Source of the DNA: Massilia phosphatilytica | GTDB taxonomy: Bacteria; Pseudomonadota; Gammaproteobacteria; Burkholderiales; Burkholderiaceae_D | NCBI RefSeq assembly: GCF_002968015.1 | Contig: NZ_PUIP01000005.1 | Span: forward strand, 1 to 64,000 | DNA: 64,000 nucleotides | Direction of reading: 5' to 3' | Shown here: positions 10,004-18,863 of the stretch, in pieces | Layout of the letters: the number at the start of each line of letters is the position of its first letter | Position numbering within the stretch: the first letter of the stretch is position 1 | Position numbers and translations under genes: made by a program | The notes under the pieces: generated by a model | The model's database searches: none | Told to the model about the DNA's origin: nothing | Seen by the model: only the letters and a program-made list of their open reading frames with translations

Positions 10004-11911
10004 ATGTTCCGCAACCTGAAAGTAAGTGCGCGCCTGGCCCTGGGCTTCGGCGTCGTCAGCCTGTTGCTGGCCGCCGTGATCCTGATGGGGATCCGCAGCC
10101 TGGCCAGTGTCAGTGCCAACGTGGAAGAACTGATCAACGACAAGTATCCCAAGGTCGTGCTCAGCAACGACATGATCGGCAATATCCATGAAATCGCCAT
10201 CGCGATGCGCAACATCGTGTTGACGGACAATGCCGAGGCGACGAAGCGCGAGCTGGCGCAGATCGACGAGTCGCGCAACGACCAGCGCGTGGACGTCGAG
10301 AAGCTGCAAGCCCTCGTCAAGTCGGCGTCGGGACGGGACGTGTTCGACGCCGTCGTCCAGCAGCGCCAGAAGTACATCGTGACCCAGGACCAGTTCGTGC
10401 GCCTCATCGCGGACGGCAAGCGCGCCGAGGCGCGCGACCTGTTGACGACGACCCTCGAACCGGCCCAGAACGCCTACATCAAGTCGATCGAAAAGCTGAT
10501 CGAGCACCAGAACGTGTCGATGCAGCAGTCCGGCAAGGACGCGGAAGCGGAATACCTGGACACCCGCAAGGAACTGACGCTGCTGGGCGTGTTCGCCGTG
10601 CTGATGGCGACCGGCATGGCCTTCTGGATCACGCTGAGCCTCACGCGCACGCTGGGCGGCGAGCCGGCCTACGCGGCCGACCTGCTCAAGCGCATCGCCG
10701 ACGGCGACCTGTCCGGCGACGTGACGCTCCGCCGCGGCGACAACGACAGCATGCTGCACGCGGTCGGCCAGATGGTCGGCAAGCTGCGCCAGGTGATCGC
10801 GGGCCAGCGCGCCGTCGTGGAAGCGGCGAACCGCGGCGAATTCGGCGTGCGCGTCGACACGGCGGGCATGCAGGGCTTCCAGAAAGAGATGGGCGATGGC
10901 CTGAACCAGCTGGTGGCGACGACCGGCGCCAGCGTCGACGATGTCGTGCGCGTGATGTCCGCGCTGGCCGAAGGCGACCTGACGAAGCGTATCGACAAGG
11001 ATTACCAGGGCGCGTTCGCCCGGCTGAAGGATTACTCGAACGGCACGATGGACAAGCTGGCGCAGGTCGTCGCTGAAGTGAACGGCAGCGCGCAGTCGCT
11101 CGCGTCCGCATCGGAAGAAGTGAGCGCCACGGCGCAGGCACTGTCGCAGTCCGCATCGGAGCAGGCGGCCGGCGTCGAAGAGACGAGCGCCTCGCTGGAG
11201 CAGATGACGGCGTCGATCTCGCAGAACACCGAGAACGCCCGCGTCACCGACGGCATGGCCACGCAGGCCGCACGCGAAGCGGCGGAAGGCGGCGAGGCCG
11301 TCAAGGCCACGGTCGCCGCCATGAAGCAGATCGCGAAACAGATCGGCATCATCGACGACATCGCCTACCAGACGAATCTGCTGGCGCTGAACGCCGCCAT
11401 CGAAGCGGCCCGCGCCGGTGAACACGGCAAGGGTTTTGCCGTCGTCGCCGCCGAGGTGCGCAAGCTGGCCGAACGCAGCCAGGTGGCGGCGCAGGAAATC
11501 GGCGAAGTCGCGACGAGCAGCGTGGAACTGGCGGAACGCGCCGGCAGCCTGCTCGACCAGATGGTGCCGAACATCCGCAAGACGTCGGACCTCGTGCAGG
11601 AAATCACGGCCGCGTCGGAAGAGCAATCGGCCGGGGTCGGCCAGATCAACGCGGCGGTCGGCCAGATGAGCCAGACGACGCAGCAGAACGCATCGAGCTC
11701 GGAAGAGCTGGCGGCGACGGCCGAGGAAATGAGTTCCCAGGCCGGGCAGCTGCAGCAGGCGATGGGCTTCTTCCGCCTGGCCGGCGACGCGGGGCGCAGC
11801 GCGGCCGGCCGCCAGGGTGCGGCGCGCGCCGCCAAGCGCGGCACGCTGCGCCTGGCCGGCGGCTTTGCCGCGCAGGGCGAACCCGACGAAGCGAATTTCA
11901 CCAATTTCTGA
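10004..11911 (+). CDS. Methyl-accepting chemotaxis protein
   Basis: A 635-residue receptor with the same plan as the preceding MCP (TM, four-helix-bundle periplasmic domain, TM, signalling domain) plus an extended double-HAMP-like region between residues about 215 and 350 (two similar stretches ending in EGDLT/DGDLS motifs). The signalling tip is the same as its neighbour's. It ends in EANFTNF, again a pattern fit to the CheR-binding pentapeptide. Start ATG 10004 with AAGGAGAC upstream. Confidence 0.95.
   Translation: MFRNLKVSARLALGFGVVSLLLAAVILMGIRSLASVSANVEELINDKYPKVVLSNDMIGNIHEIAIAMRNIVLTDNAEATKRELAQIDESRNDQRVDVEKLQALVKSASGRDVFDAVVQQRQKYIVTQDQFVRLIADGKRAEARDLLTTTLEPAQNAYIKSIEKLIEHQNVSMQQSGKDAEAEYLDTRKELTLLGVFAVLMATGMAFWITLSLTRTLGGEPAYAADLLKRIADGDLSGDVTLRRGDNDSMLHAVGQMVGKLRQVIAGQRAVVEAANRGEFGVRVDTAGMQGFQKEMGDGLNQLVATTGASVDDVVRVMSALAEGDLTKRIDKDYQGAFARLKDYSNGTMDKLAQVVAEVNGSAQSLASASEEVSATAQALSQSASEQAAGVEETSASLEQMTASISQNTENARVTDGMATQAAREAAEGGEAVKATVAAMKQIAKQIGIIDDIAYQTNLLALNAAIEAARAGEHGKGFAVVAAEVRKLAERSQVAAQEIGEVATSSVELAERAGSLLDQMVPNIRKTSDLVQEITAASEEQSAGVGQINAAVGQMSQTTQQNASSSEELAATAEEMSSQAGQLQQAMGFFRLAGDAGRSAAGRQGAARAAKRGTLRLAGGFAAQGEPDEANFTNF
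11561..11733 (+). repeat. 173-bp direct repeat, copy 2 (first copy 9599-9771)
   Basis: Second copy of the repeat in the two tandem MCP genes, offset by 1962 bp. It covers the end of the signalling domain from [12 protein letters not shown] to EEMS. Confidence 0.85.
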
Positions 11912-11926
11912 CCGATCGGTGACCGA

Positions 11927-12436
11927 ATGAAGCACACGAACCAGGCAACGCACGCGGACAGCCAGTCCGCGCAATACCTCACCTTCATGCTGGGCGGCGA
12001 AGCGTTCGGCATCGGCATCATGGCCGTCAAGGAGATCATCGAGTTTTCCGGCATCACGGACGTGCCGATGATGCCGGACTCGATCCGCGGCGTGATCAAC
12101 CTGCGCGGCGCCGTCGTGCCCGTGATGGACCTCGCGGCCCGCTTCGGCCGGCCGCAATCCGTCCCCGGCAAGCGCACGTGCATCGTCATCGTCGAGCGCG
12201 AACACGACGGCGAGCAGCAGTTGACGGGCGTCGTCGTCGATGCCGTCAGCGCCGTGCTGGACATCCCGGCATCCGACATCGAACCGGCGCCGTCGTTCGG
12301 CACGCGCATCCGCGGCGACTTCATCGCCGGCATGGGCAAGTTGAACGGCAAATTCGTCATCCTGCTGAACGTGGACCAGGTGCTGGCGCTGGACGGCCTG
12401 CCCGACCTGGCCGACGCCGACGTCCTCGCCGCCTGA
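11927..12436 (+). CDS. cheW: Chemotaxis coupling protein CheW
   Basis: A 169-residue CheW-like protein that bridges MCPs and CheA. It has the typical core: YLTFMLGGEAFGIGIMAVKEIIE near the start, VINLRGAVVPVMDLAARFG in the middle and FIAGMGKLNGKFVILLNVDQVL near the end. The start at 11927 (16 nt after the MCP stop) gives a polar 18-residue leader before the domain. It completes the receptor-CheW-CheA core of the operon. Confidence 0.95.
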   Translation: MKHTNQATHADSQSAQYLTFMLGGEAFGIGIMAVKEIIEFSGITDVPMMPDSIRGVINLRGAVVPVMDLAARFGRPQSVPGKRTCIVIVEREHDGEQQLTGVVVDAVSAVLDIPASDIEPAPSFGTRIRGDFIAGMGKLNGKFVILLNVDQVLALDGLPDLADADVLAA

Positions 12437-12440
12437 CGCC

Positions 12441-13262
12441 ATGCAGCACTGTGCCATCAGCCAGGGCGAGTTCGCGCGCTTCCAGCGCTTCATCTTCGAC
12501 ATGGCCGGCATCTCGATGTCCGACTCGAAGAAGGCGCTGGTCAGCGGCCGCCTCGCCAAGCGCCTGCAGCATTTCGGCCTGCCGTCGTACGACGCCTATT
12601 TCCGCCTGCTGACGGATGGCGCGCACAAGGACGAGGTGCAGCTGGCCGTCGACCTGCTGACGACGAACGAGACCTATTTCTTCCGCGAGGCGCGCCATTT
12701 CGACATGCTGCGCGAGGCAGCGGAGGCGGCGCGCCCGGGATTGCGGGCGAACGCGCCGTTCCGCGTGTGGAGCGCGGCCTGCTCGTCCGGCGAGGAACCG
12801 TACAGCATCGCGATGGTGCTGGCCGACGTGCTGGGATCGGCGCCGTGGGAAGTGACGGCCTCCGACATCAGCACGCGCGTGCTGCAGCGTGCCCGCACGG
12901 GCCACTATCCGCTGGAACGGACGACCCACGTGCCGCAGGATTACCTGCGCCGCTACTGCCTGAAGGGCATCCGCGACCAGCAGGGCACGCTGCTCGTGGA
13001 CCGGACGCTGCGCCAACGCGTGCAGTTCCGCCAGGTGAACCTGAACACGGCGCTGCCCGGCGACCTGGGCACGTACGATATCGTCTTCCTGCGCAATGTG
13101 ATGATCTACTTTAACGGCGACACCAAGCGCCAGGTCGTCACGCGCCTGCTCGGCCGCATCAAGCCGGGCGGCCATCTGTTCATCGGCCATTCGGAGAGCC
13201 TGCAGGACCTGGGCGACATGCTCCGTCCGGTCGTCCCCTCCGTCTACCGCAAACCGGCATGA
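12441..13262 (+). CDS. cheR: Chemotaxis methyltransferase CheR
   Basis: A 273-residue S-adenosylmethionine-dependent methyltransferase that methylates glutamates on the MCPs. It shows the all-helical N-terminal domain, the NETYFFRE motif, the SAM loop [22 protein letters not shown] and NVMIYF. It has the beta-subdomain that in other CheR proteins binds receptor C-terminal pentapeptides, matching the candidate tethers on both MCPs. It overlaps cheB by ATGA. Confidence 0.96.
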   Translation: MQHCAISQGEFARFQRFIFDMAGISMSDSKKALVSGRLAKRLQHFGLPSYDAYFRLLTDGAHKDEVQLAVDLLTTNETYFFREARHFDMLREAAEAARPGLRANAPFRVWSAACSSGEEPYSIAMVLADVLGSAPWEVTASDISTRVLQRARTGHYPLERTTHVPQDYLRRYCLKGIRDQQGTLLVDRTLRQRVQFRQVNLNTALPGDLGTYDIVFLRNVMIYFNGDTKRQVVTRLLGRIKPGGHLFIGHSESLQDLGDMLRPVVPSVYRKPA

Positions 13263-14344
13263 AAACGATCGACGTGATGGTGGTCGACGACTCGGCCGTC
13301 GTGCGCAAGGTCGTCGGCGCGGTGCTGGAATCCGCGCCCGGCATCCGCCTGCTGCACGCCGTGTCCGACCCGCTGCTCGCCATCGAGCGCATGAAGCAGG
13401 CGTGGCCCGACGTGATCCTGCTGGACGTGGAGATGCCGCGCATGGACGGCATCACCTTCCTCAGGAAGATCATGGCGGAGCGGCCCACGCCCGTCGTGAT
13501 CTGCTCGACGCTCACCGAAAAAGGCGCCGAGACGACGATGGCCGCGCTGGCCGCGGGTGCCGTGTCCATCATCACGAAACCCAAGCTGGGCCTGAAGGAT
13601 TTCCTCAGCGAGAGCGCGGACGAACTGGTCGCGGCCGTGCGCGCCGCCAGCCACGCCAACGTGCGCCGGCTGGCGCCACGCGGCGCGCCCGCCCCGGCGC
13701 CCGTCGCCACGAAGCTGACCGCGGACGCCGTGCTGCCTGCCGCACCGGACACGCGCGCCCTGCTGCGCACGACCGAGCGCGTCGTCGCCATCGGCACCTC
13801 GACGGGCGGCACGCTGGCGCTGGAAGAAGTGCTGACGGCGCTGCCGCGCGTCACGCCCGGCATCGTCATCGTGCAGCACATGCCGGAGAAATTCACGGCC
13901 GCCTTCGCCGACCGCCTGAACGGCCTGTGCCAGATCGAGGTGCGCGAGGCGCGCCACGGCGACCGCGTGCTGCCGGGCCGCGCGCTGATCGCCCCGGGCG
14001 GCAAGCACATGCTGCTGCGGCGCGACGGCGCGCAATACCACGTCGACGTCATCGACGGCCCGCTCGTAAACCGCCACCGCCCGTCCGTCGACGTGCTGTT
14101 CCGTTCCGTGGCGAAGCACGCGGGCGCCAACGCGCTGGGCATCATCATGACGGGCATGGGCGACGACGGCGCGGCCGGCCTGCTGGAGATGCGCAAGGCG
14201 GGCGCGCGCACCGTCGCGCAGGACGAGGACAGTTGCGTCGTCTACGGCATGCCGAAGGAAGCCGTCAAGCGGGGCGGCGTCGAGAAATCCGTGCCGTTGA
14301 AAGGCATCGACCGCGAGATCCTGCAGCAGCTGGGCGTGCGCTGA
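13259..14344 (+). CDS. cheB: Chemotaxis methylesterase/deamidase CheB
   Basis: A 361-residue protein with an N-terminal receiver (Asp10/Asp11, phospho-acceptor Asp56 in VILLDVEMP) and a C-terminal methylesterase with Ser181 in GTSTGG, His207 in VQHMPE and the Asp region [11 protein letters not shown]. It removes methyl groups from the MCPs and deamidates receptor glutamines when phosphorylated by CheA. It is the last gene of the operon; no cheD or cheZ follows. Confidence 0.96.
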   Translation: MKTIDVMVVDDSAVVRKVVGAVLESAPGIRLLHAVSDPLLAIERMKQAWPDVILLDVEMPRMDGITFLRKIMAERPTPVVICSTLTEKGAETTMAALAAGAVSIITKPKLGLKDFLSESADELVAAVRAASHANVRRLAPRGAPAPAPVATKLTADAVLPAAPDTRALLRTTERVVAIGTSTGGTLALEEVLTALPRVTPGIVIVQHMPEKFTAAFADRLNGLCQIEVREARHGDRVLPGRALIAPGGKHMLLRRDGAQYHVDVIDGPLVNRHRPSVDVLFRSVAKHAGANALGIIMTGMGDDGAAGLLEMRKAGARTVAQDEDSCVVYGMPKEAVKRGGVEKSVPLKGIDREILQQLGVR

Positions 14345-14398
14345 TCGCGTATCATCACTCTTGAACAGCCTTCCAGAAGCTGATGCCAGGAGAACGAG

Positions 14399-15007
14399 AT
14401 GCAAACGAGAATGTGTATCGCCGCGCTGGCGGCGTGCCTGACCGCCTGCGGCGGCGGTGGCGGCAATCCGGGCACGGGCGCGCCGGCGACGCCGCCCGTG
14501 TCCGGCGGCGGCAACCTCGACGCCTATGTCGGCACGTGGGCGTCCGCGTGCGCGGCACATGCGATCGACACGGCCGTCATCGCGCGCGCGGCCGGATCGA
14601 CCAATGCGCTCACGATCGCCGTCACGACCAGCTACTACGCCAACACGGCCTGCACGGGCGACATCATCGCCACGCAGGTGTGGAGCGCGGCCACGACGGC
14701 GACGTACGTCGGCACCGTCGCATCGGTCATCATGCCGGGGTCGGTCTCCGCCTCCATCGACAGGGTGACCGCGCAGCTGCCCCAGCGCACCGTCACGTTG
14801 ACGGGCACGTTCGTCAGCCACAAGATCATCGACGGCCAGCCCAACTGGTGCATCGATTACGCGGGCGGTTCCGTGTGCGTGCCCGACCGGATCTACGCGG
14901 CCGAACCGGCACCGTTCGACGGCCTGGCCATCCAGGGCAGCGATCTGTACGAGGTCAAGTCGAACGGCGTCAACTACGACGCCGTCGAGCGCTTCACGAA
15001 GCGCTGA
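14399..15007 (+). CDS. Putative outer-membrane lipoprotein, function unknown
   Basis: A 202-residue protein with a signal sequence ending in the lipobox LTAC, followed by a Gly-run and Pro/Thr-rich tether (CGGGGGNPGTGAPATPP), typical of Sec-exported lipoproteins. The mature part is Thr/Ala-rich and predicted mainly beta (for example TVTLTGTFVSH) with paired cysteines (CAAH, TACTG, NWCID, SVCVP) that could form disulfides. AGGAG lies about 7 nt before ATG 14399. No family recognised. It is convergent with the P450 gene and overlaps its 3' end by 14 bp. Confidence 0.75.
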   Translation: MQTRMCIAALAACLTACGGGGGNPGTGAPATPPVSGGGNLDAYVGTWASACAAHAIDTAVIARAAGSTNALTIAVTTSYYANTACTGDIIATQVWSAATTATYVGTVASVIMPGSVSASIDRVTAQLPQRTVTLTGTFVSHKIIDGQPNWCIDYAGGSVCVPDRIYAAEPAPFDGLAIQGSDLYEVKSNGVNYDAVERFTKR

Positions 15008-16259
15008 CGGGGAGCGCGGCCAGCCCGCGCAGGCCGGCGATGCCGTTCCAGCGCGGGGCCGCGGCGCGCAGCCGCAGCATCGGCCAGCGCCGCAGGACGG
15101 CGCGCAGCACCACGTCCGCTTCCAGCAGCGACAGCCCGGCGCCGATGCACACGTGCGGGCCGCTGCCGAACGACAGGTGGCTGCCGGCGCGGCGCGTGAT
15201 GTCGAACGTGTCCGGATCGGCGAAGCGGTCCGGATCGCGGTTGGCCGCGCCGATCAGCGCGATCACGAGATCGCCCCGCCTGAGCGTCGTGCCGTGCAGG
15301 GTGAGTTCCGTCGCGATCCGCCGGCCCGTGTACTGCACGGGACTGTCGTAGCGCAGCAGTTCGCGGATGGCCAGGGTCATGCCCTCCTCGTCCGCGCGCA
15401 GGCGCGCCCAGGCGTCCGGATGCGTGAGCAGGGTGTACAGGCCGTTGCCGAGCAGGTTGCGCGTCGTCTCGTGGCCGGCGAACAGGAGCATCGCGCATTG
15501 CGCCAGCAGCTCGCCGTCCGCGCGCAATTCACCCGCGGCCTCGGCCTGCAGGAGGCGGCTGACGAGGTCCGTGCCGGGCGCCGCGCGCCGCGCGGGCAGC
15601 AGCGCGTCGAAATAGCGCACCATCTGCAGCAGGCTGCGCTGGGCCGCGCGCAGCTGCTCGGCCGTCGGTTGCAGCGCGCCGATGAATGCGGCGAGGTCGT
15701 CCGACCACGCCATGAAGCGCGCCTCGTCCGCGCGCGCGATCCCCAGCATCATGCCGATGACGCGCGACGGCAGGGGGCGTGCGACCTCCGCGATGAAGTC
15801 GAAGCCGGCGCGCGCATCCAGGCCATCGAGCAGCTCGTCGGTGAGCCGCTCGACGTCGGCGCGCAAGGTGCGGATCAGCGTGGGATGAAAACCGGCCGCC
15901 ATCGCCTTGCGCACGCGCTGGTGCTCGGCACCGTCCAGGAAGACCATCGCGCTGCCGAACAGGCGCTGGAACAGGTCCAGTCCGGCCTGCGCGCGGCGTC
16001 CCGACAGGCTCGCGTCGACGCCGGGAATCCGCTTGACCCAGCCGCCCGTGCGCTGCGACGAAAAGCGCGCATCGCGCAGCGCCAGTTCGATGTCCGCATG
16101 GCGCGTCAGCACCCACGCGCCCTGGAACACGTCGTCGCGCCACAGCACCGGTCCCGCGTCGCGCAGGCGGCGGTAGGTGGGATACGGATCGTGCAGGAAG
16201 GCGGCGTCGAACGGTGCGGCGTCCGGCGAATCCGGCGCTTCGGGCGCGAAGTCTCTCAT
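14994..16259 (-). CDS. Cytochrome P450
   Basis: A 421-residue soluble bacterial P450 (class I type). It has the I-helix motif FAGHETTRN, the E-R-R elements (AIRELLRYDSPVQYTGR) and the heme loop LSFGSGPHVCIGAGL with the Cys thiolate. It should hydroxylate a hydrophobic substrate using electrons from a ferredoxin system, but no ferredoxin or reductase gene is adjacent. The start at ATG 16259 has only a weak ribosome-binding site. A 97-codon gene lies 54 bp upstream on the same strand. Confidence 0.93.
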   Translation of the reverse strand: MRDFAPEAPDSPDAAPFDAAFLHDPYPTYRRLRDAGPVLWRDDVFQGAWVLTRHADIELALRDARFSSQRTGGWVKRIPGVDASLSGRRAQAGLDLFQRLFGSAMVFLDGAEHQRVRKAMAAGFHPTLIRTLRADVERLTDELLDGLDARAGFDFIAEVARPLPSRVIGMMLGIARADEARFMAWSDDLAAFIGALQPTAEQLRAAQRSLLQMVRYFDALLPARRAAPGTDLVSRLLQAEAAGELRADGELLAQCAMLLFAGHETTRNLLGNGLYTLLTHPDAWARLRADEEGMTLAIRELLRYDSPVQYTGRRIATELTLHGTTLRRGDLVIALIGAANRDPDRFADPDTFDITRRAGSHLSFGSGPHVCIGAGLSLLEADVVLRAVLRRWPMLRLRAAAPRWNGIAGLRGLAALPVSAS

Positions 16260-16313
16260 GCAATTCTCAGGATGATGGTTATGCCGGGCCGCACTTTATC
16301 ATCTTTTGGCGCG

Positions 16314-16607
16314 TCACCCGCCGTCGTAAATATTCGCGGTAGCCTGTTTCAGGCCGGCGTGCGGGAGAAACTGGTCCGAGATCGTCAGCACCGCGTGCAG
16401 GTTGTTCCTGAGCTTGTCGAGCTCGATGTCGCCCGGCTTGAGCGCGGTCTGCAGCAGGTGGATCGCCATGTCGGCCAGCAGCAGGCGCTGTTTGTCGAGC
16501 CAGTCGTTGGAGTCCCGGGTCGCCGGGTGGCCCAGCAGGCGCTCTTCGACCACGCGGTGTATCCCCCAGCTCGTTTTGATGAGGTCGGCTTTCGTCAAGT
16601 CATCCAT
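16314..16607 (-). CDS. Small hypothetical protein
   Basis: A 97-residue, largely helical cytoplasmic protein (MDDLTKADLIKTSWGIH...) with a GGAAC ribosome-binding site before ATG 16607. Its coding frame is supported by clear third-position GC bias. It is not a membrane or secreted protein and has no cysteines. It lies 54 bp ahead of the P450 on the same strand and may be co-transcribed; the opposite neighbour is the divergent MarR gene, so the two units share an upstream region of about 80 bp. No family recognised. Confidence 0.65.
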   Translation of the reverse strand: MDDLTKADLIKTSWGIHRVVEERLLGHPATRDSNDWLDKQRLLLADMAIHLLQTALKPGDIELDKLRNNLHAVLTISDQFLPHAGLKQATANIYDGG

Positions 16608-16657
16608 GTTGTTCCTTTCAAGATGTCCAGTCTACAACGCCAGGGCGAAATAATTAG

Positions 16658-16666
16658 TTAGGACTC
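16658..16666 (+). promoter_or_regulatory. TTAGGACTC half-site upstream of the marR gene
   Basis: The 9-mer TTAGGACTC occurs here, 24 bp before the marR start, and again at 17375-17383 just before the AhpD-like gene. It is set in AT-rich DNA. It is a candidate operator for the MarR protein encoded between the two copies. Confidence 0.45.
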
Positions 16667-16689
16667 TTGATTATTGTTCGGACCGTGTT

Positions 16690-17355
16690 ATGATGCCGGC
16701 CATGGAACTGAAACCCGAAACCCCATGGGATGGCACGCCCGACATCTCGGCCCGCATCGTCGTCGCGATCAACCGCGTCGCGAGCGTGCTGCGGGCCGGC
16801 ATGTGGGAGTTCGCGACGGCGGAAAACCTGAACCCGACGCAGGCCGACATCCTGCAGCTGCTGCGCGACCGCACGCATGGCGTCCGGCTGTCGTGGCTCG
16901 CGGTGCAGCTCTCGGTGTCGGCGGCGAGCGCCAGCGATTCCGTGGCGGCCCTCGTCGCCAAGGGACTCGTGCGCAAGGACCGGGCCGAGGACGACAAGCG
17001 GGCGACCGCGCTGTGGCTGACCGATGCCGGCAAGACGCTGGCCGAGAAGCAGGCCAAGGCGCTGGGGTTCGCGGACGATGCCGCAGCCGCGCTCGACCGG
17101 GAGGTGCAGGAACGGCTGCTGGTCGGGTTGTTCAAGCTGATCGCGGAACTGCAGAAGACGGAACGCTTCCCCGCCCTGCGCGCCTGCCTGTCGTGCCGGT
17201 ACTTCGAGGCGAACAAGTTCCCGGGCAGCCCGGCGCCGCACCACTGCGCGCTCGTGAAGGCGCCGTTGCCGATCGCTTTCCTCAGGATCGATTGCGCCGA
17301 ACAGGAACCGACGGACCCGGTCACGGAACGGCGCAACTGGGCGGCATTCGCATGA
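16690..17355 (+). CDS. MarR-family regulator with a four-cysteine C-terminal extension
   Basis: A 221-residue protein with a winged-helix MarR core: dimer helix 1 (ARIVVAINRVASVLRAG), recognition region (LSVSAASASDSVAALVAKGLV) and wing (RKDRAEDDKRATALWLT). Unlike ordinary MarR proteins (about 140-150 residues) it adds a tail in which Cys166, Cys169, Cys186 and Cys202 form CxxC-x16-C-x15-C with a nearby HH, suggesting a metal or Fe-S site used for redox or metal sensing. It is followed 58 bp later by an AhpD-like gene. Repeated TTAGGACTC motifs flank it. Confidence 0.85.
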   Translation: MMPAMELKPETPWDGTPDISARIVVAINRVASVLRAGMWEFATAENLNPTQADILQLLRDRTHGVRLSWLAVQLSVSAASASDSVAALVAKGLVRKDRAEDDKRATALWLTDAGKTLAEKQAKALGFADDAAAALDREVQERLLVGLFKLIAELQKTERFPALRACLSCRYFEANKFPGSPAPHHCALVKAPLPIAFLRIDCAEQEPTDPVTERRNWAAFA

Positions 17356-17364
17356 ATTTTTTTG

Positions 17365-17387
17365 TCCTAGATATTTAGGACTCCTAA
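17365..17387 (+). promoter_or_regulatory. Overlapping palindromes, candidate MarR operator for the AhpD-like gene
   Basis: TCCTA-GATATT-TAGGA (17365-17380) and TTAGG-ACT-CCTAA (17375-17387) overlap in the 58-bp gap after marR. The second contains the TTAGGACTC 9-mer also found upstream of marR. Size and symmetry are typical of MarR operators. Confidence 0.5.
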
Positions 17388-17413
17388 TGTAGTTCAACAC
17401 GAAAGGACGCATC

Positions 17414-17959
17414 ATGACTTCACGCCTCGCCCTCCAGACCCGCGACACCGCCGTCGCGACCTCCCGCGACCTGCTCGACCAGATCCACGGCGCGTTCGGC
17501 GCCACGCCGAACATGTTCCGCGCCGTCGCCAACTCGCCGGCCGCGCTGGCCAGCATGTGGGGTGCGTTCGGCGCCCTCGGCGGCGGCACGCTCGGGGCGA
17601 AGCTCGGCGAGCAGATCGCCGTCGCCATCGCCGACATCAACGATTGCGAATACTGCCTGGCCGCGCACACGGTCCTGGGCCGCAAGGCCGGCGCCACGGC
17701 GGACGAGATGACCGCCGCGCAGGCCGGCCAGTCCCACGATCCGAAGACGGCCGCCGCGCTGGCCTTCGCCACCCGCGTCGTGCGCCAGCGCGCGAAGGTC
17801 GATGCCGCCGACGTCGACGCGCTGCGCCACGCCGGTTTCGACGATGGCCAGATCATGGAGATCATGGCGCACGTGGCCCTGAACCTGTTCACCAATTACG
17901 TGAACGTGGCGTTCGCCGTGCCGGTCGATTTCCCGCACGTCCGCCTGCGCGCCAAATGA
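17414..17959 (+). CDS. AhpD-like / carboxymuconolactone decarboxylase family peroxidase
   Basis: A 181-residue all-helical protein with the AhpD-fold active-site motif in INDCEYCLAAHTVLG (Cys-x-x-Cys followed by a His), which in family members reduces hydroperoxides by a thiol relay. The N-terminal half (HGAFGATPNMFRAVANSPAALASMWGAF) is typical of single-domain AhpD homologues of this length. It follows the MarR gene and a palindromic operator candidate and overlaps the amidotransferase gene by ATGA, so the group looks like an oxidant or electrophile response. Confidence 0.88.
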   Translation: MTSRLALQTRDTAVATSRDLLDQIHGAFGATPNMFRAVANSPAALASMWGAFGALGGGTLGAKLGEQIAVAIADINDCEYCLAAHTVLGRKAGATADEMTAAQAGQSHDPKTAAALAFATRVVRQRAKVDAADVDALRHAGFDDGQIMEIMAHVALNLFTNYVNVAFAVPVDFPHVRLRAK

Positions 17960-18660
17960 TGAAGTGCCTCGCCCTTTATCACGTGCGCTTCGAGGATCTC
18001 GGTGTGTTCGCCGAGCCTCTCGAACGCGCGGGCTATGCCATCGACTACCGCCATGCGGGCGCCGCGCCTTTGCGGCTGGACGAGTGGAGCGACGCCGACC
18101 TCGTCGTCGTGCTGGGCGGCCCGATTGGCGTCGGCGACGCGCCGGCGTACCCGTGGCTGGGCGCGGAGCTGGCGGGCCTCGCCCACCGGCTCGCGCTGCG
18201 CCGGCCGACGCTCGGCATCTGCCTCGGCGCCCAGCTGATGGCCGTCGCTCTCGGCGGCCGCGTCGAGCGCCGGCATGCGATGGAGATCGGCTGGTCGCAG
18301 CTGGACATCGGGCCGGACGCGGGCCCGCTCTCCGCGCTGCGCGGCATCCCGGTGCTGCACTGGCATGGCGACAACATCGTGCCGCCGGATGGGGTGACCA
18401 GCCTCGCGGCCACGGACGGCACGCCCTGCCAGGCGTTCGCCGTCGGCAGCCACGCGCTGGCGCTGCAATGCCACGTCGAGTTTCCCGCCGCCACGCTCGA
18501 AGAGTGGCTCACCGGGCATGCGGTGGAACTGGCGCATGCCGGCATCGACCTGCACGCCCTGCGCGCCGCAACCGCCCGCCACGGCCACGCGCTCGCCCGC
18601 GCGGGCAACGACCTGCTGCGCCGCTGGCTGGCCGGCATCCAACCACAGGAGACGACATGA
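17956..18660 (+). CDS. Class I glutamine amidotransferase-like protein
   Basis: A 234-residue GATase1-type protein related to the GuaA amidotransferase domain. The catalytic Cys lies in LGICLGAQLMA and the His/Glu pair in LQCHVEF. Such stand-alone proteins act as glutaminases or gamma-glutamyl hydrolases; no synthetase partner is present here. ATG 17956 overlaps the preceding stop, so it is translationally coupled to the AhpD-like gene. Confidence 0.88.
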   Translation: MMKCLALYHVRFEDLGVFAEPLERAGYAIDYRHAGAAPLRLDEWSDADLVVVLGGPIGVGDAPAYPWLGAELAGLAHRLALRRPTLGICLGAQLMAVALGGRVERRHAMEIGWSQLDIGPDAGPLSALRGIPVLHWHGDNIVPPDGVTSLAATDGTPCQAFAVGSHALALQCHVEFPAATLEEWLTGHAVELAHAGIDLHALRAATARHGHALARAGNDLLRRWLAGIQPQETT

Positions 18661-18686
18661 CCCCGACCCACTACCGCCACGGCTGA
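18657..18686 (+). other. Nine-codon ORF with strong ribosome-binding site
   Basis: An ATGA overlap with the amidotransferase stop, preceded by CAGGAGACGAC, opens a frame that reads MTPTHYRHG and stops at 18684-18686. The initiation signals look like those of a real operon gene, but the frame ends at once, 6 bp before the first candidate activator site. It may be the remains of a lost third gene or a chance ORF. Confidence 0.35.
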
Positions 18687-18691
18687 AACGC

Positions 18692-18738
18692 TGAGACAGA
18701 TGTCACGTCCGCGCCGCGCGCCTGCGACAAATGTGCCG
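18692..18738 (+). promoter_or_regulatory. Paired enhancer-binding sites upstream of the VOC/HupE promoter
   Basis: Site 1, TGAGACAGATGTCACG (18692-18707), and site 2, TGCGACAAATGTGCCG (18723-18738), are spaced 31 bp centre to centre, about three helical turns. Both match the inverted-repeat consensus TGNGACA-RA-TGTCNCA that also occurs twice between the divergent sigma-54 promoters at 29.9 kb. They sit 55-100 bp upstream of the -24 element, the normal position for a bacterial enhancer. Confidence 0.7.
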
Positions 18739-18792
18739 CCGCGCGCGGCCAGCGCGCGCGGGCGCGAGAGGGACGGCGCGTGCCGGCGGTCC

Positions 18793-18808
18793 TGGCTTGC
18801 AACTTGCT
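18793..18808 (+). promoter_or_regulatory. Sigma-54 (-24/-12) promoter of the VOC/HupE operon
   Basis: TGGCTTG-CAAC-TTGCT has the invariant GG and GC spaced as in the sigma-54 consensus TGGCACG-N4-TTGCW. It is a weaker match than the two promoters at 29.8 and 30.0 kb. Expected start of transcription is near 18819, about 45 nt before ATG 18864. Confidence 0.7.
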
Positions 18809-18863
18809 ATCCGATAGATGCCGCCGCAGCGACGGCGGACCACCATCCACATCAGGAGACAGC

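Noticed and set aside
8390-12559. 1389-codon minus-strand frame across the MCP and CheW genes
   Set aside because: Its apparent internal repeats simply mirror the duplicated MCP signalling domains on the other strand; there is no plausible start or product.
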